Source: Trichostrongylus colubriformis (taxonomy: Eukaryota; Nematoda; Chromadorea; Rhabditida; Trichostrongylidae). Taken from it: a stretch of 64,000 bases of DNA. Numbering within the stretch: position 1 is the stretch's first letter; every line of letters starts with the position of its first letter. The stretch is taken from contig OZ022260.1 of NCBI GenBank assembly GCA_963978905.1, positions 17,845,725 to 17,909,724 on the forward strand, read 5' to 3'. The notes under the pieces were generated by a model. That model did no database searches and was not told where the DNA came from. It saw only the letters and a program-made list of their open reading frames with translations. Shown piece after piece: positions 35,401-49,036 of this stretch. The translations under genes were made by a program, and so were the position numbers.

Positions 35401-38400
35401 TCCTTACACAGGAATCTTCAAAAATTCTTTCAAAGCTGTCTCCTCTCCTAACTTGAACAAAGGTTGACAGCTTCCATTTTCACCAAAACTAATATAAGCC
35501 ATTATGTTAGAAGCTTCATATCGGACTTTTTTTTATAAAGTCAGCTACAACCAAGACGTCACCATGACGGTCAGCACACCATCTGATATGGCCGAGACAA
35601 CCAAGTTCTTGATTGTGAGGCTCCCAGTTTATGCCCTTCGTAGCTCATGGAAGGACATAATTGTCCATTGTCCTTGTCTCCGAGAGAATTACGCTCAGGC
35701 TTCTCCAGCTCGAGCAAACCAGTGACAACGCTGATGAATCAAAAGAACAACCTCGGAGCTACGAATGACTATTCCAGTCCCCACCGTTCACCAATAGTTG
35801 TTGCACCGTATGGGATTTAATCCATAATCTGCGCTCAATGTGCTGCGCGCACAAATAGGTGCTCTTGCCCGTCCCGTCTTCAGCTGCGGCAATCGTCATC
35901 GCATTCGAAGCCTATTTTTCGCGACGACGACAACGGGGCGATAATCGCACGCTTATCGCCCCATTGTCGCCTGGTAGATCCTCTTACGACGGCAACTGCA
36001 TTCATCTAGAAGGCGACCGATCGTCTTCATCCACTTCGCAACCATCGTAGTACCATTAATCGGATAGCAATCCGACTTAGACATTTACTATTCAACAAGA
36101 ACAAGATCACTGAAGTCTCGTTGGAACCTAGACACAACGAGGTAATCCTTGCGAATTGGCTCTATTGTAACCAGACCGACCTCGATCACGAATTTCAGCC
36201 TGTGAGGCATTGAAACATCCCATGTGCTTGATGTGCCCTACGAGTCTCATTTCGTCGTGAGATAAGTCAAAATTATTTCCGTTATCATGAGATTTTCACA
36301 CCCTGAGCCACTGAGCAGGTGGTGTGAAATTGAGCAATAATTCAAGAGCCAATCGTGAGCCGAAATAAATGCACCTCCAGTGAGGCGACACTTGTAATGA
36401 ATGAGAACTCTTTCATTCGATTTTTAGCCTGATTGGAGGTTCTTATTCCAAAGTTGGAGAAAAACTTTTGAATAACCACTGTTTCCAGCTCGGTCCAAAT
36501 AAAAAAAAATCATTTCTTCTAACAGTTCCCTATTCCACAGAGCCTAGTGATCATGTTAAACGTAACGTTACGGTATATCCGCTCACCGTGCAATGTCAAC
36601 ACGCTGTAGGCGCTTGTTAGTGGTGTAACCGGTCCAAATGGCTGTCGATACCGACAAAACGACGGCGATCAACGACGAACTACCGTAGTCACGAGATGAC
36701 AAACATATCGAAGCGATTTTTCCTCGATCATCTGTCGCCGACAGATATTCGGCGACATGCCAAAACTGACAGTTGTCATACAACACAAAAGCCCGAGCGT
36801 CAAGGTTACTGGAGAGCTTCACTGGTATGCAGGGGATCCCGCAAAAGACACGAATTTCCCTGGAATGATGTTGTTACTTCAGGAAAGGAGATTAATTAAG
36901 CACTGAACCATGCAGAGAGATGCCGATCGCAATACTTTAGGGATAACCTAGAAGTGAGCGCACGATGACGATCACCATGCGAGCCCACATTGTGCGAGGT
37001 TACGTCTAAGAGCGTCCGTGGACACCTTAGAACCGTGAAAAAGGTGGTGATTCTTGGAACAATCCTAGGTGCGCTTCATGAAAATTTGAAGGGCCAAAGT
37101 AGGGAGTCTTAAGTAGCTAACCAAGGAGAACTTGAAGTAGCTAATCAAGGAGTCTTCTGCTCACTACTAGCCATGACCTAAAGGAGTGCTGCGCATGCAG
37201 GTCATGGAAGTGGCCGACCAAAGCAGAAGGAATTGCAAAAGCATGAAGCTCAAATCAGGAAAACCGAAGTAGAACGACTCGTCAGAAGTAGTCTGTCAAT
37301 TTCAAGTCTGCCTATATCCAAAGATAGATTGGTGACCTCCTCTACTTCTCGAAGTACTCTCAGTGCTGGTAATGAATGTCCGAAAATGCACACGGGTAGG
37401 ATTGAGCGGTCCCAGATCCGAAAGTAATGGCGCATTCTAGTAATGGCGTTTTCTTCCATAAGCAGACTTTATAAACACATTGGGATAGATCACTCCAGCA
37501 CATGACCGTGACTGATAACTACCAAAATACGACTGTTGAAACGTTCACATTTTTGAATCTGCATAATACATCCATGTGGCGTGACTAGCAACTCGACAAC
37601 GCTCCCCGCTACTACTAGGGCTAGCCGGCCGCTATAGGCCTAATCGTGCAATCAGATACTCTCAGAAAGCGCAGCAATCGACCGGAAAAGATATTCGGCT
37701 TAGATCGCTCCGGCCCTTTATCTGTGTGCTAACCGCGATGACAACACTTCCTACGCATTATCTGCGTATCCTCAACGATATGCTCTATCACGTGCAGTCT
37801 TACAGTTACTGCCCTCACATCACCTGCTCCAATCTCCGGTCGCCGCCGTCCGCACAGAAACCGTAATCCGGCAAGGTGACGACGTGCTCGCTCTTGTGTT
37901 TCCCATCAACGAATTAATGTCACAACAGCTTATGATGAGACGCATGGTCGGCTCCTTACAGCCAACGTTGCCGGCCACGGATCAACGTGGTTTCGACGAT
38001 TCGCTACGACAGCAGAAAGTCGCGCCGACATTACCGAACCATAATCACGATCTTGATCTAAGTCATGTGGAAGATGACCGTAATGAGCATCTCAAGTGAT
38101 CTTCAAACCGGTAACCGCAAGCATGACCTTTCCAAACATTTGGCAGCTAACATCTCCTTGAAGTCTGGCCGCTTCGAAAGTCCATTCACATGAATTGCGC
38201 CCATCAAATCGTCCAAAGACGTAAATCTGTCTGAGGAGCCAACCGCGATTACCACCTCCAACCGACTGTCTTTTGCGTAACAATTATACGACATTAAATT
38301 GCGTACCGTTCGAATCGTACCGAGTCAAACAAGAGCCGCAACTGAATTGTCCACTTCTTTTTCTGGCAGGCATGCGGTCAGCGCAGTAAAAACCACTGAA

Positions 38401-41400
38401 CATTATGACGCTCATCGTCCTTAGTGCATCACCAAACCGACATACATGGTGGTCGCCGCAACGGCGGCGACTCCTCTTACCCATCGCCCTCCTACGGTAG
38501 TTGAGATTGAATCGGATGGTCAATGCGAGCGTTAAAAAAACCCGGACGTGAGTGTAGATGGTGGTATTGAGAAAAGGCGACCTCACTTAGTCGTCGAAGT
38601 CAGTTCGCAGGGCAATTACTATAAAAAAGTGCAATGCGGACTTGCACACGCACTTTGTAATGAGGTCTTCAGTGAAAACGGAATACGAAGACAATTCAGT
38701 AGATTACGGTTGCTTCCATCTCGTCGTCTTATACTTTGGATAATTTCGCATAAGGCAAAAGAACCATTCCCGTAGCATCAAGCCATAGCGGAAACCATTT
38801 ACATCCGTCTATTTTCTTATCATATTATCATCTTTCAAATTACCTCTACGTGAATCCTTGTTCCAGAAACAAGGATCGCAAAAAATGGTCGCGTTAAGAC
38901 CCTACATGGCTACCAATTTCTTTACAAAGATGGGAGCTGATCTCTAATGGTAAAAAGCATTGATAAAATAACCCAAGTGGATAAACGGATGGGAGCTGAC
39001 TAACAACCCGATTATAACAAGCAATCCACACCATATTGACCCAACATACTGCTGACACTTCGGGACAGAGAAGTGCTTAGAAATTCTGGGAAGGGGGGTT
39101 AATGGCTATAGGTTCAGAAACAGGGAGCGTCGGAGTTCAAACCGTAGTCACATAAGGTCCCAGTTGATTACATTGAGCCGAAATTTCAGTAAACTTTACT
39201 GAGCATTGCTGCTCTAACGAACAACACTAGACATCTGCTCTGAACACCGACCGTTTACATGAATTCTTTTCAAAACAACATGTTCAACGTGGGGATGCCT
39301 TGAAACTTCAAAGGTGTATCCAGCCTGAACAGGATACCACAGTGGTCAGTTGGCCAATGCTTTTCCACATATAACTTCAGAAGGACGGTATAATTGAATG
39401 AAACTAACTTCTAACACGAAAAGGCTTCAGAAAGAGCTGCCGGAATGCAGCCAGTGGACCTTTTAACAATCTCGGAGGCCCCGTGAACAACGCCGATGCC
39501 CTTTAACAAGATGGTAATTACGTTTCTAGATGAACTTCGACCACTGGCAGCAGTCATGACCCTTTTATGCTGCGGCTTTTGGCTTCTGGCGCACCATATT
39601 TGCAGAAAATATGAAATTTATGCAAGAGTTCACATTCCCTTTCGCGAATCAAAAAGTAGCAGGAACCTTTCCTCAGTTCAACGAAGCGGATCCCTAATTC
39701 CCGTACCGCTCAATTCTAGACTATTGAATGTGGCTGCACTGAGAGCTTGCGATCTCCACAGTCGCGGTCGATCGTGGTCGTCATATCCTTCTCTTACACT
39801 CTTAAGTGTCTAACACTTGAAACCAATGAGGCAGTTATTATAAGCCTGCACGTGTTTATAATGTGTTATATTGGACCTAGCATCGATAGCAGCCGGTGTT
39901 GAGTACGCATTGATGGCGCACACGTTTACTTAGGGAACATGGGCTACGGGGAGACGCAGCCGCTCATCGTCACAAAAACCGCTTACCACATGGCGCTAAA
40001 ACAGTGCCCACTATCAATCACAACACAGGGGTGACACACACACCTCGACATTAGACGACGTCCTTAATCGCTTCTCCAGTAATTGATTCGGGTCAATGAA
40101 GATATTAACTGCTGCTCCTCTAAACGATTGGCCCTATTATTCCTCACCCAGAGCTCAACAGTGCGGCTTCTATAATCGGACAAATAGATTTTATAAAACA
40201 AACAAAACTATCACAATGAAAGTTCTCGACAACCACTGCTGTCCTTTCATGGGCCGATTGTTTGTTTTCGCTTTAACTTTGCTGAGCTGCACTCCCTTGT
40301 ACTGATCCACCCCTTCATCATCATCCCATTGCTAAAAAATCCGGCAACCCTCCATAGTAGACCGTAACTTTTTCATGACGAAAATTCTCACAATCAGCAG
40401 TGCGATCCGTTCCAGATGCGTTGGTTGGATCACAGCGGGGGTTGTGAAACGCGGTCGTTGGACCACGATTCACCGACTCGTAGCAACCGAATCAAAGCGC
40501 AAACACAAACGGCTACGCACGCAACTGTCGCTGCGAATCATCCTCGTCGCCTGTGTGTGCGATGGGAATCCGCCGACACACAGTACTCTACACGTAGTAC
40601 ATGTGTGAATGTAGATATCTGAGTAATTATCGTGAGTTGCCTGCTAGGATGACTATGGGTGTGGAAAATGAGATCGTGCTATTAATGACACACTCCACCT
40701 TGCCCCAGCATGGGCGTAAGCCCGGGAACTCCCCGGTTCCATAGATATTTGGTCACTGTTCGATTCGACATGTCTACCAGGAGGGAAGGAAAAACTCTAT
40801 TGCGTGTCTCCCCACATGGTTATTCACCAGACGGATTAACACGGAATCTTTTGAAGCTCCCAAAGTTCTTACAATCCTAAACTGAGCTAATCCAGATGAC
40901 TAAACAAGCCCGCCACACCAAGAAGACCAACTCTCGCCACATCAGAAAGACAGCTCTCGCAGTGTTGGAGAAAGATGCACTCCTCCTCAAAGAGCACAGA
41001 TCATAACCTGCCATCGTGCCGCGCGGTGGCTGTGACGTCACCCAGCACAGGTTGCATGCTCTCTCCGGTGAGTTTTTGCTTGGAGCCATTTATGAGCACT
41101 GACTTACATACATAAGTAAGCCTGTTCTTCATGGCCAATTTGCTAACCAGCAGCAGGCTGAACACCTCCGCCAGCCCCTGTTTACTCCTACAGGGAACCT
41201 TCAGAATGATCCACGCAACTCGCTTTCCATGGGCTTCGCTAATGTACCATCGTAAGTGTACACTACATCTCGCACAGGGTATTCTTTCTGCGACAAAAGA
41301 GGACTTGTAAGTAGATTGTAATTTCTTTTAAGATTCTCAATCCTTATAGTTAGCACACTGATGACAAAGCAGTGGAAAACTGATTAGCAGTCTCCTGCCA

Positions 41401-44400
41401 TTGGCACACGTTTCCTCCTCGATTTCTGCCGGCTTCGCAACCGTTTTGCGCCCTCTCTCCTCTCCCCGGCTTTCCTCATCCTGCTCCACTCAAACATAAT
41501 ACTTCTAACCGCCTCGTTTACTTCCCATCAACGACGAATTCTGTCGACTCTCGACCGTGGGTGATTTACGTTGTTCGACAATGCCGAAACGTTCCCACAC
41601 TCGCGAATCATTTACTAGCCGAGCGTAAAAGCTCTTCACGAGGCAATCCGATCTCGTGTTCGTAAACACATATTCAAAGCCTCAGTCGAAGCTAACGACA
41701 CCACCACTATTGCTGTCATAGGCATTACCGTAGTCAAGTAGATGGACCTACACGACTTAATGTCAGTTTAAAAAAAGGCTTTTTAGCGGGATGGATGATT
41801 GCCGTGCTTCAGACCGTTGGATGCGTGCGTCACTTATACAGACATAAAACATCTATTTTATAAGAGTAAAACATAATAATTATCGTTTACCAGCCATAAT
41901 TACATCCATTATCTCAATATCTCAGCATAAACCGCAGCAAGGCAACTAACCAACAGCAGATTGTTACTGCTGTTAGCATTACATGTTACATTAAACTCTA
42001 TTCCCTGAAGGCGAGATCACCAGCTCGACGATGTCCCTCCTTAATTAGCCGATGTATGAGGAGCAGCGATACCGTAGATTGTGAGGTATGTGGAGGACGC
42101 TTATGGCGAAAATCCCTGACAACCTTCATCAAGCCTTCCGAAGTCACTTCTGAAACCATTCACTTGATTTTTCGGTTAATTCGTAAGTCTACTGGAGGGT
42201 TTTGAACTATCTCTAAAACAAAAAAGCCATACTCAATTTCATCAAAAAGCCTCTTGCCTTGAAAATGGCACAATGACATCCTTATATTAGCCGAGATCTA
42301 GCTTTCCTGACTTCCAGGTATTCATATCTTTTCCATCGAGGCTTTTTTTTACCAGGGCATGGTTGCATTACCTCCACCTACTGTTCCAACAAGGGTAACC
42401 CGTTGCAGCCATTGTGGCCAACACGGTACCCCCTCGCATCGAACACTTCATTAGTATTATCGCACGCTCGGCAGCAGTGGCCAGTCATAACAATTACTAT
42501 TGAAGAGCATCATGACCACACCATGTGGGTCACTCTATTCAGATGCGAGCAGCTTTTCAGATGCCTATCCTCGAATTACAAGTGTAGTGCTCGCATTCTC
42601 CACGTAGCTATCGATGATCTTTCTCGGAATGAGATGATGTCCGCTTTTTGCGGTGATATGGCACCTCCACTGTATTAGTTGCGAGTGGTCAAGATCTCGC
42701 ACCTGTGACTTCCTTGGTTCATGCACTCCTCGCACTTTTTCTGCCCATCTTCGTGCTTTTCAGCATCGACGGGTTTGTGACTTCACAAAATTCAGGCAAA
42801 TCACAAACCACTTTAAAGAACTTGGCCACCTGTAATTTTTATGTTTTGTACTGTGAGAATGAGGTATATTGTAGGCGCCCCATGTCTTGAAGCCGACCAT
42901 CCCGGAGAATCTAGTAGGCCATCATGTCCGAAGCTGTCACTTCTCTGCAGTAAGCAATTTGCTACCAGATCGGGAACAACTCATTACGGATGACGTTGAT
43001 AGCAGATTCTGGACCATAAAAAATTCATCATCGAAAAACAGATTTTACGCCAGACCCGACATGTCCCCTGCAGAAGCAGAAATTTCAACGCTTCACTGAT
43101 CCTCCAACGCTTCCACAGCCTTGAGAATGTCTTAAAATAACGCTCCTTAGAGGAAGTAAGGCATCTGCGTTTTTAGATGGTGCAAAGGAATTGATTGTTT
43201 CTAGCTGTAGTAAGCATACTGTGTAAGGAAAATTTCTGGCTCTTCGATGAGATGGAGATTGATCCGTGTCTCCCAGAATGGTCCAAAAAGGTACCAGTAA
43301 AGCCTCAATTTGGTACAACAAGAAAAACCTACTGCTAATGGCACCCTCACACTGAAAGTTGATTTGAACTTCATCTTTCCCGTCACAGACACCCACAACT
43401 ACATCATGTTGTGGATAGCGTAATGTCCACGAACGGATTGTTGCAATCTCAGTGGTTGCTCGTCGCTCGTAAAACAGTGATGAGCTCGACGCAAAACACA
43501 TGTAGACGCAACATTCAACCATGTTGAATCACTCTAACAACGTAAAGTGCCGACTAGTGTTCTGGTTGGCTTATTTTATTGAACCTCCACTCAAACAACA
43601 GATCTTTGTTCCGGAACTGGTACCCCGGAACTTCCTCAGTTGCCTGCAATCGTCAATAACATTTTTCTAGAGTACCTTACTCTCTACAGTAACAAAATGT
43701 ATTGTTCTTCTGTAGCACCTACTCATGTGATGCCCATTTAATGAAGCAGAGTCCCAACATTTGTTTATGCCTCGAATTGCTGGCTTTCACCCATTCTAGG
43801 GATGCACCTGCCACAAGGCACTTTGAATGAGCTTCACGCTGCATCAGCTTTGTCCAGCCCTAGTGTCCCTTTAAAGTGCGGAGTTCATCGCTGTCCCTGA
43901 TGTGCTACACCAATGGAAGCGATCTCGAAAACACTTCGAGAGCCGTGCCGAGGCGGAGCGTCGGGCGCTCACCGTTTAATTGCCTGAACTGCCATTTTCG
44001 AGAGAAACGACTCTGTTTCCGCCGTTCAGTACCGCATCAGTATTCCGATAGATTTCAAAAAATCCGTACAACTCTACTCTCATTACCCTGATCCTTTCAA
44101 GTCCTCTGAACTTCTAACACTCACCTCAAACTGCGCGAGATAATTCAATTTCGGGGTGAATGTCGCGTACGATGGGTGCGGTGCACAACGTGACTGTCAT
44201 TAGTCGTCGCTACCACTTTGAGAGCAATCATATGTGGATGACGGTGTCGATCCAGCCATGGTGGTTTTTCGCGCAATGTGAGGTGCTCGCGGCGCGCCGC
44301 GTACGCCACTCGTGTGCGCTACGCGAATAACATCGCATTTTGTCGTACTGTAGACCACGGTGGGCTGAATCCGTGTTCCACAAGTAAACTCAACCGGTTT

Positions 44401-46169
44401 TACCGTATCCTTCTTGCTTACGAATGAATCCATAGGCGCACTCGTCCACAGCATGCATATACATCGCTTCAAAAATCTGGATCTCATTCACTCATTCCTT
44501 ACCCGTCGCCATCGCATTACCATGTCTCATCTGGCCTTCCCTCGAATCCCCATCGACTACAAGTCGCTATTGTGAGTTTTGATTTTTGGCACAACGTTGG
44601 TAAACCTCAGGTGTCAACGCTAATCAAATCAAATAATGGTGTAGCACTGTTAGGGTAGTTAGAAATAGATCAAAACTTAGCGGAAGGGCATAACCATCTG
44701 CAGGGGAGCGTTGGTGTACATTATTCTCAAAAACAAGTGTAGATAATTTGACTAGGAATTCAGAGGCTCTAGAACCATCGACTTAGGCCTTCATGAGTAA
44801 TCACAGACTTCAGTCGATCAATTTAACTTCGCTTTATTTTTATTTCAGAACTGTTATCCCTTCAAATATAGCACGAGATCGTCACGTTTGGCTTAATATG
44901 TGTCCTTTTCGTTCATTTCTACCGTTTTATATAGTCTAGAATCGCGTTACTCAAGCTTGTAACACAACATTCTCTCAAATCGACCTGACATTCCTACCGT
45001 CTGAAGACCCTACGAATTTTAATTCAGCTTATATTATTCATCGTGCCCTCATACTACCCGAGATCTCGACACAAACCTTAAAACTACCACAATGTGGTTG
45101 AGCCCTGATAAAATTACGTCACTTGTGGACCAGCTCTTTATCAGACCCCATAGCCTCCATTTAGTGTATTACCTTCTCTAAAAGTTTCTGTGCAGTACTC
45201 TCCACCAAAGGTCCCTACCGTTCGAAATCTGAGCGGCAAAAAATCTTAATGCTAAGTCTCAACCAAAATTAATTGCCAGCACCGGCCACCACTTTCTGCC
45301 AATGAGCACAGTCACCGATGGCTGGTTATACAACTTTATAAGTCACCAGACCGCTAGCTATCTAGCGCCGAGACACATGTTTGATATTTTGCAAGCTCGG
45401 CCTCGAACAGCGATCGTAAACAGCCGTCACGGCGTCGATAAATCAGTTCCAACACTCAACGTGCACGCACACGCGTCCATCCGTTGGCCACAATTCATAC
45501 CTGAGTGGACCATTTCCGCCACCGCTCTGCCACACGCTGTCAATACGGTACATCTGTATCGCAGACCGTGTGTGTGATAAATAGCTGTGAACAGCTAGCA
45601 ACAAAACAAGACTTACTTTGACGGCAGATTCCTCATCAGCGCATTTTTCAGGGTTATCACTCGGAAAGAACACATTCTGTGAGATGGTTCGTCCAATTGG
45701 TGTTTTGTAGTCGTCCGTTAGTGTCAGATCACCTTCACTTAGGGATAGATCAGCCAGCTTTTTGCTAGGCGATAATATCCCAGCGCTAGAAACGAGCAGG
45801 TCGCTGGCATTGCCGACTCTTGTCCTTGGCGGACTCTGAAAGTTCATCGATTCATGCATGACGGCAGTAGTAACTCGAAAAAACTAATGCAAAGTTTTAG
45901 GAAAAGCTTTTGTTAAAAAAAAAACTCACCAAATCATTGAATATAGCCTTCACTATGGAAGCTTTAAGACCAGCTGGATCATTGCTACTATCTGACTTCT
46001 TCCGTGATGTTTCGGTCGGCATCATATCTTCTGAAATAACGCATTGAATCTGTGAGAAAGAATCTTTTCCATCCCCAGTGCGGTTCAATTGACTATACAA
46101 TAACTCGTATTCAGTTAACATGTGAGGATGCATAAAAGAGTCCGGCTTGGATTGTGTGTCACATTCCAT
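32442..46169 (-). CDS. Ankyrin-repeat protein, SOWAH-like
   Basis: Exons in transcript order are 46169-45930, 45883-45617, 35358-35200, 35144-35013, 34685-34610, 32814-32713 and 32530-32442 (TGA). Donors are GTGAGT, GTAAGT, GTGAGT, GTGAGT, GTAAGT and GTATGT, and all phases agree. The N-terminal ~220 residues are polar and Ser-rich. Two or three ankyrin repeats follow: residues WLKACRTGDLIECKKLLETD, then YSAVHIATLGRHYELLRFF, then the canonical TGYTPLHLAAQNQDQETARL leading to LIREFG. The order LLETDP-then-HIA-then-GYTPLHLA-then-LLIREFG is that of the sosondowah (SOWAH) ankyrin block, which would predict an intracellular protein-binding scaffold. Exons 3-6 are the secure part. The link across the 10.3-kb intron to exons 1-2, the ATG at 46169 (in-frame stops just upstream) and the last exon are inferred from phase. 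It could also be another ankyrin family. Confidence 0.6.
34394..34445. repeat. Perfect 24-bp hairpin inside the ankyrin-gene intron
   Basis: Arms 34394-34417 and 34422-34445 are exact reverse complements (core GAAGGTATACACAAACTGT) with a 4-nt loop. It lies in the intron between ankyrin exons 34685-34610 and 32814-32713. The stem is too perfect and the loop too small for a typical animal pre-miRNA. It could be a short inverted duplication. Confidence 0.9.
35359..45616. other. Large interval inside the ankyrin gene model
   Basis: About 10.3 kb between the exon ending at 45617 and the exon starting at 35358. It contains several CpG-rich blocks (35.86-36.06, 37.6-38.1, 40.4-40.6, 41.5-41.7 kb), TACCGTA/TACGGTA motifs (36569, 36681, 38493, 41726, 42070, 44401) and an imperfect tandem 'aagtagctaa(c/t)caaggag' at 37111-37151. 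Open frames at 37.2, 39.5 and 43.1 kb lack closed splice partners. Hidden exons, or a separate gene here, remain possible. Confidence 0.4.
44200..44487 (-). CDS. Open frame, possible alternative 3' exon
   Basis: A minus-strand frame stays open for about 95 codons and ends in the acidic tail SQSGSDD and TAA. It includes DTVKPVEFTCGTRIQPTVVY and has a GC-rich third codon position in its second half. It lies in the large intron of the ankyrin model and on the same strand, so it could be an alternative terminal exon for exons 46169-45617. No strong acceptor was found at its start. Confidence 0.22.
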   Translation of the reverse strand: MRSRFLKRCICMLWTSAPMDSFVSKKDTVKPVEFTCGTRIQPTVVYSTTKCDVIRVAHTSGVRGAPRAPHIARKTTMAGSTPSSTYDCSQSGSDD

Positions 46170-48383
46170 TCATCAACTAGCCTACGTCAACAATGTGCCA
46201 CATCTACAAAAGAATCGCATTATGCACAGATGGACGTTTATGACATACGTACGAACATCATCAACCGGACATGGTTACCGCTAGACGACGAGACGCCGCA
46301 ACGACCGCACACGATCGTCTCGTGGTTACCGTAGTGTATAAAGCAGCTCATGTTCCAGGCCGTTGACTTTTAAAAGAGAAGGCCTGGAGCGTACGAACGT
46401 TTCTTGCGTGTTTACTGTCAACAGCCGGAACGGGACAGTTCGTATACCTACTATTCTCGGTATCTATTTTCGGTGAGCTCCACTGCAAGCTACCCCACCC
46501 CATGTTCCAGTACTGCTGCAGCCGATCGCAATTCGGGGCATTTTCAGTCACGCAGCCTCTACTGGCCATGTGGACTCAAACACCGTTTCACTGAATGGCT
46601 ATATCCGATTGTAAGTAAGGAAGCAACGGCCACAGGACCACGAAGATCGACGTTTGTCATGTAGGAACAGCCGCTTTGGGTAAGGCTTACCATCTCGCTC
46701 ACTTAGGCACTATGGCGGCTGCATCTTGACACAAATCGGCAATCACCCTTCATTTTCGATGGTGTTTTATGCGTCCATTACCGCTTGTCATCCAAATCGG
46801 CCAGCAAGTGTCAACCACGGGTCAACGTCGTATTAATGAGTGGTTCGGCAGCCAACAGCTGATGCCACCATATCTCTTTCCGTTTATCTAGATCTGGAAG
46901 CTGTCCGGGCTACACTTATCTCACCTTTGCGCTCATCCAAGGTGGCTGCTAATTGATTTTTGAACTCTTTTTTATCCGCATTTATTCACGGTTCAATACC
47001 ATTTCAAAATGGAACTCACGGTCAGAGGTTTGATGATCGCGATCAGCACTAACACCGAGTATGAAGTGAACTTACTAATGAAGAAAAGCGAGCACCCCAT
47101 CTACGTTGGCCACTTTGTCTTTAAGCGGAAACGACTACTAACACTGCAATTCCTCTCATCAAACCCATTTTAACCGCATACTTGTATCCTCATGGTACTT
47201 GTAGACTAAGCGCATAATTTCAGTAAAAATTTATAGTGCATTCCAGAGTCCGCCTCCAATTCGCTACGCTTTCGGGAACCCTTACACCATCTCTTAGATC
47301 GAGACTTTAGCAGTTTAGAACTATTCTAGGGAGCGTGAGAGACAGTCTCTCCACTTTTCTCACGAGCTGAAAAACTATATTCAACTCGACCTGAATGTTA
47401 GGCCCCTAGCTTGACCTTGTGGGGCCAAGCTAGCTAGGTTGCTAGCTTGGCCCCACAAGGTCAAGCTAGCAACCTAGTACAAAGCCACCCTGCTACAGTA
47501 AGCACTTGCAAGTAAAAACTTGAGTTTATATAACATTTCATTTGAAGAATTTGATTCATTTAAAATCAACGATTGACAGTGGTCTATCATGACAATTGGT
47601 TTTCCTGTCCCCCTCCCCTTCCCTGCAACTAGTGAATATGATTTGCGCTACATCAGAGGCGTAAAGACAGCGTGACAGGGTTTGACATCGATACCCTCAG
47701 CTGTAAGCAATGCGATCAAATCTGTCACACGTCCGATGACAACACGTTCCGTTCACCCGGTCGAAATCAGACACCTCGAATACACACTGCGGACGACCGT
47801 TTAACACTTGTCGCTGGCGATCAACTTATCGACATGAGGACTCCAATTTTCCACAAAATTCCTCCCAATTATGCTAGCACGGAGAAACATACTCCGAATC
47901 CTCTGAAAAACTCTGTTCAAGTCGTCGGAGAATCTTGCTTATCGCGATATCTCCTTAACTGATTCATTTTTTTTGATGAGCAGTTTTGAGCTATCGCACC
48001 ATCGAGATAGCGCGTAATATTACCATGAAAGTGACGTCGAACTCCCCTAATTCTACACTCTTGTCACCACTGCCTATCAAAATTACCAAGACGTCACAAC
48101 AGTCGCTAAGCAGTTGCTTCTTAAGAAAAGCTAATAACTTCCTCTTAACAACCGATGTGAACTTTGCGCTTCCCTAGCCTTTGCCGATCGCCCGTGACCA
48201 GTTAATATACAGAGGCACCACCGTTTCAGTGGCTGTCCATCGAAGAAAACTTCTGAGGCGTCATATTAAAAGGGAGGGGACATCGCTTAGAAACTTGAAC
48301 ATACATGTCTGACGACCTAATAACGTGCGTAGATGTCACATGGCCTGTTAAGCTGATAGTAGTATTCAACGTTCAACAAGTTG
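46170..48383. other. Intergenic stretch with a 29-bp hairpin
   Basis: CpG-rich blocks at 46.23-46.66 and 47.66-47.95 kb and a TACCGTA motif at 46327. One candidate plus-strand exon (46552-46614, acceptor gggcattttcag, donor GTAAGT) has two open frames and no partner. The 5' end and promoter of the ankyrin gene should lie here but were not identified. Confidence 0.3.
47406..47469. repeat. Perfect 29-bp hairpin
   Basis: Arms 47406-47434 and 47441-47469 are exact reverse complements with the 6-nt loop taggtt. The arms are themselves partly repetitive (CTAGCTTG...CAAGCTAG), so smaller nested foldbacks are possible. Confidence 0.92.
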
Positions 48384-48608
48384 TCAACCCCCCCTCTCCC
48401 CTCTCGTAGGCATGACTTCTCTGATTTTTCCTTCCGCATCTCCAAAAACCACGGCAACCATTTCGACAACCTCAACTGCAAGCGGGTGTAACTTGGCCTT
48501 CTCACAGAGCAGCCCGCATATCGGTGTGAACATATGTTTGACACCTCGTCTGACAGCGCTTGAGCGATTGTCAGCAATCGCGTCGACAATTGCCGTCGTT
48601 GTGCTACC
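48384..48608 (-). CDS. Possible coding segment, unidentified
   Basis: A minus-strand frame from an AG at 48609 to a TGA at 48384 encodes about 75 residues, with blocks TTTAIVDAIADNRSSAVRRG and LCEKAKLHPLAVEVVEMVAV. A second same-strand stretch around 48711-48816 reads NIIPIVFNATLQLDGKVRDL. The acceptors are weak and the two parts are not joined in phase by any good sites. It may be a relic of an element or a pair of exons. Confidence 0.22.
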   Translation of the reverse strand, partial: GSTTTAIVDAIADNRSSAVRRGVKHMFTPICGLLCEKAKLHPLAVEVVEMVAVVFGDAEGKIREVMPTRGERGG

Positions 48609-49036
48609 CTGGTCAGGATCGAATTACGGTGCATTTAGCGGCGTTCTACCTCAAAACACAAAATGTCAGAAAGTTCATCAAAGCACGACCTTGACATCAC
48701 AAAAACGATGCATGGAATCTGTTGCCTGTCGTTTTTCGCCACAAATCGCGAACTTTGCCGTCAAGCTGCAGGGTGGCATTAAATACAATTGGGATAATGT
48801 TCTGTGCCTATAACTCGACATGTGGTATTGACGGGCTCTCCATGGGCCTCTTGGATCACATAATGCAACTATTCCTTTATGTAGCGTGTGGGAGTAGGGA
48901 TGGGAGAGAGAACTTCAACAACGATCGAGGAAGAAGTTTCGACAACCACACAAGGGTCCACGCTTACATGGAAATAACTATGTCCTAGGAAAGTGTCTGA
49001 CTGACTAACTTGTCCTGAAAAATTGGTTTTTTATTT

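Noticed and set aside
39496..39813. Plus-strand 105-codon frame with one hydrophobic segment
   Set aside because: An ATG-started frame with a membrane-like stretch, but it lies inside the proposed intron, has no splice or promoter support and its length is within chance.
43085..43522. 145-codon minus-strand open frame
   Set aside because: In 64 kb at this base composition a few frames of this length are expected by chance. It has no good splice sites and no recognised motif.
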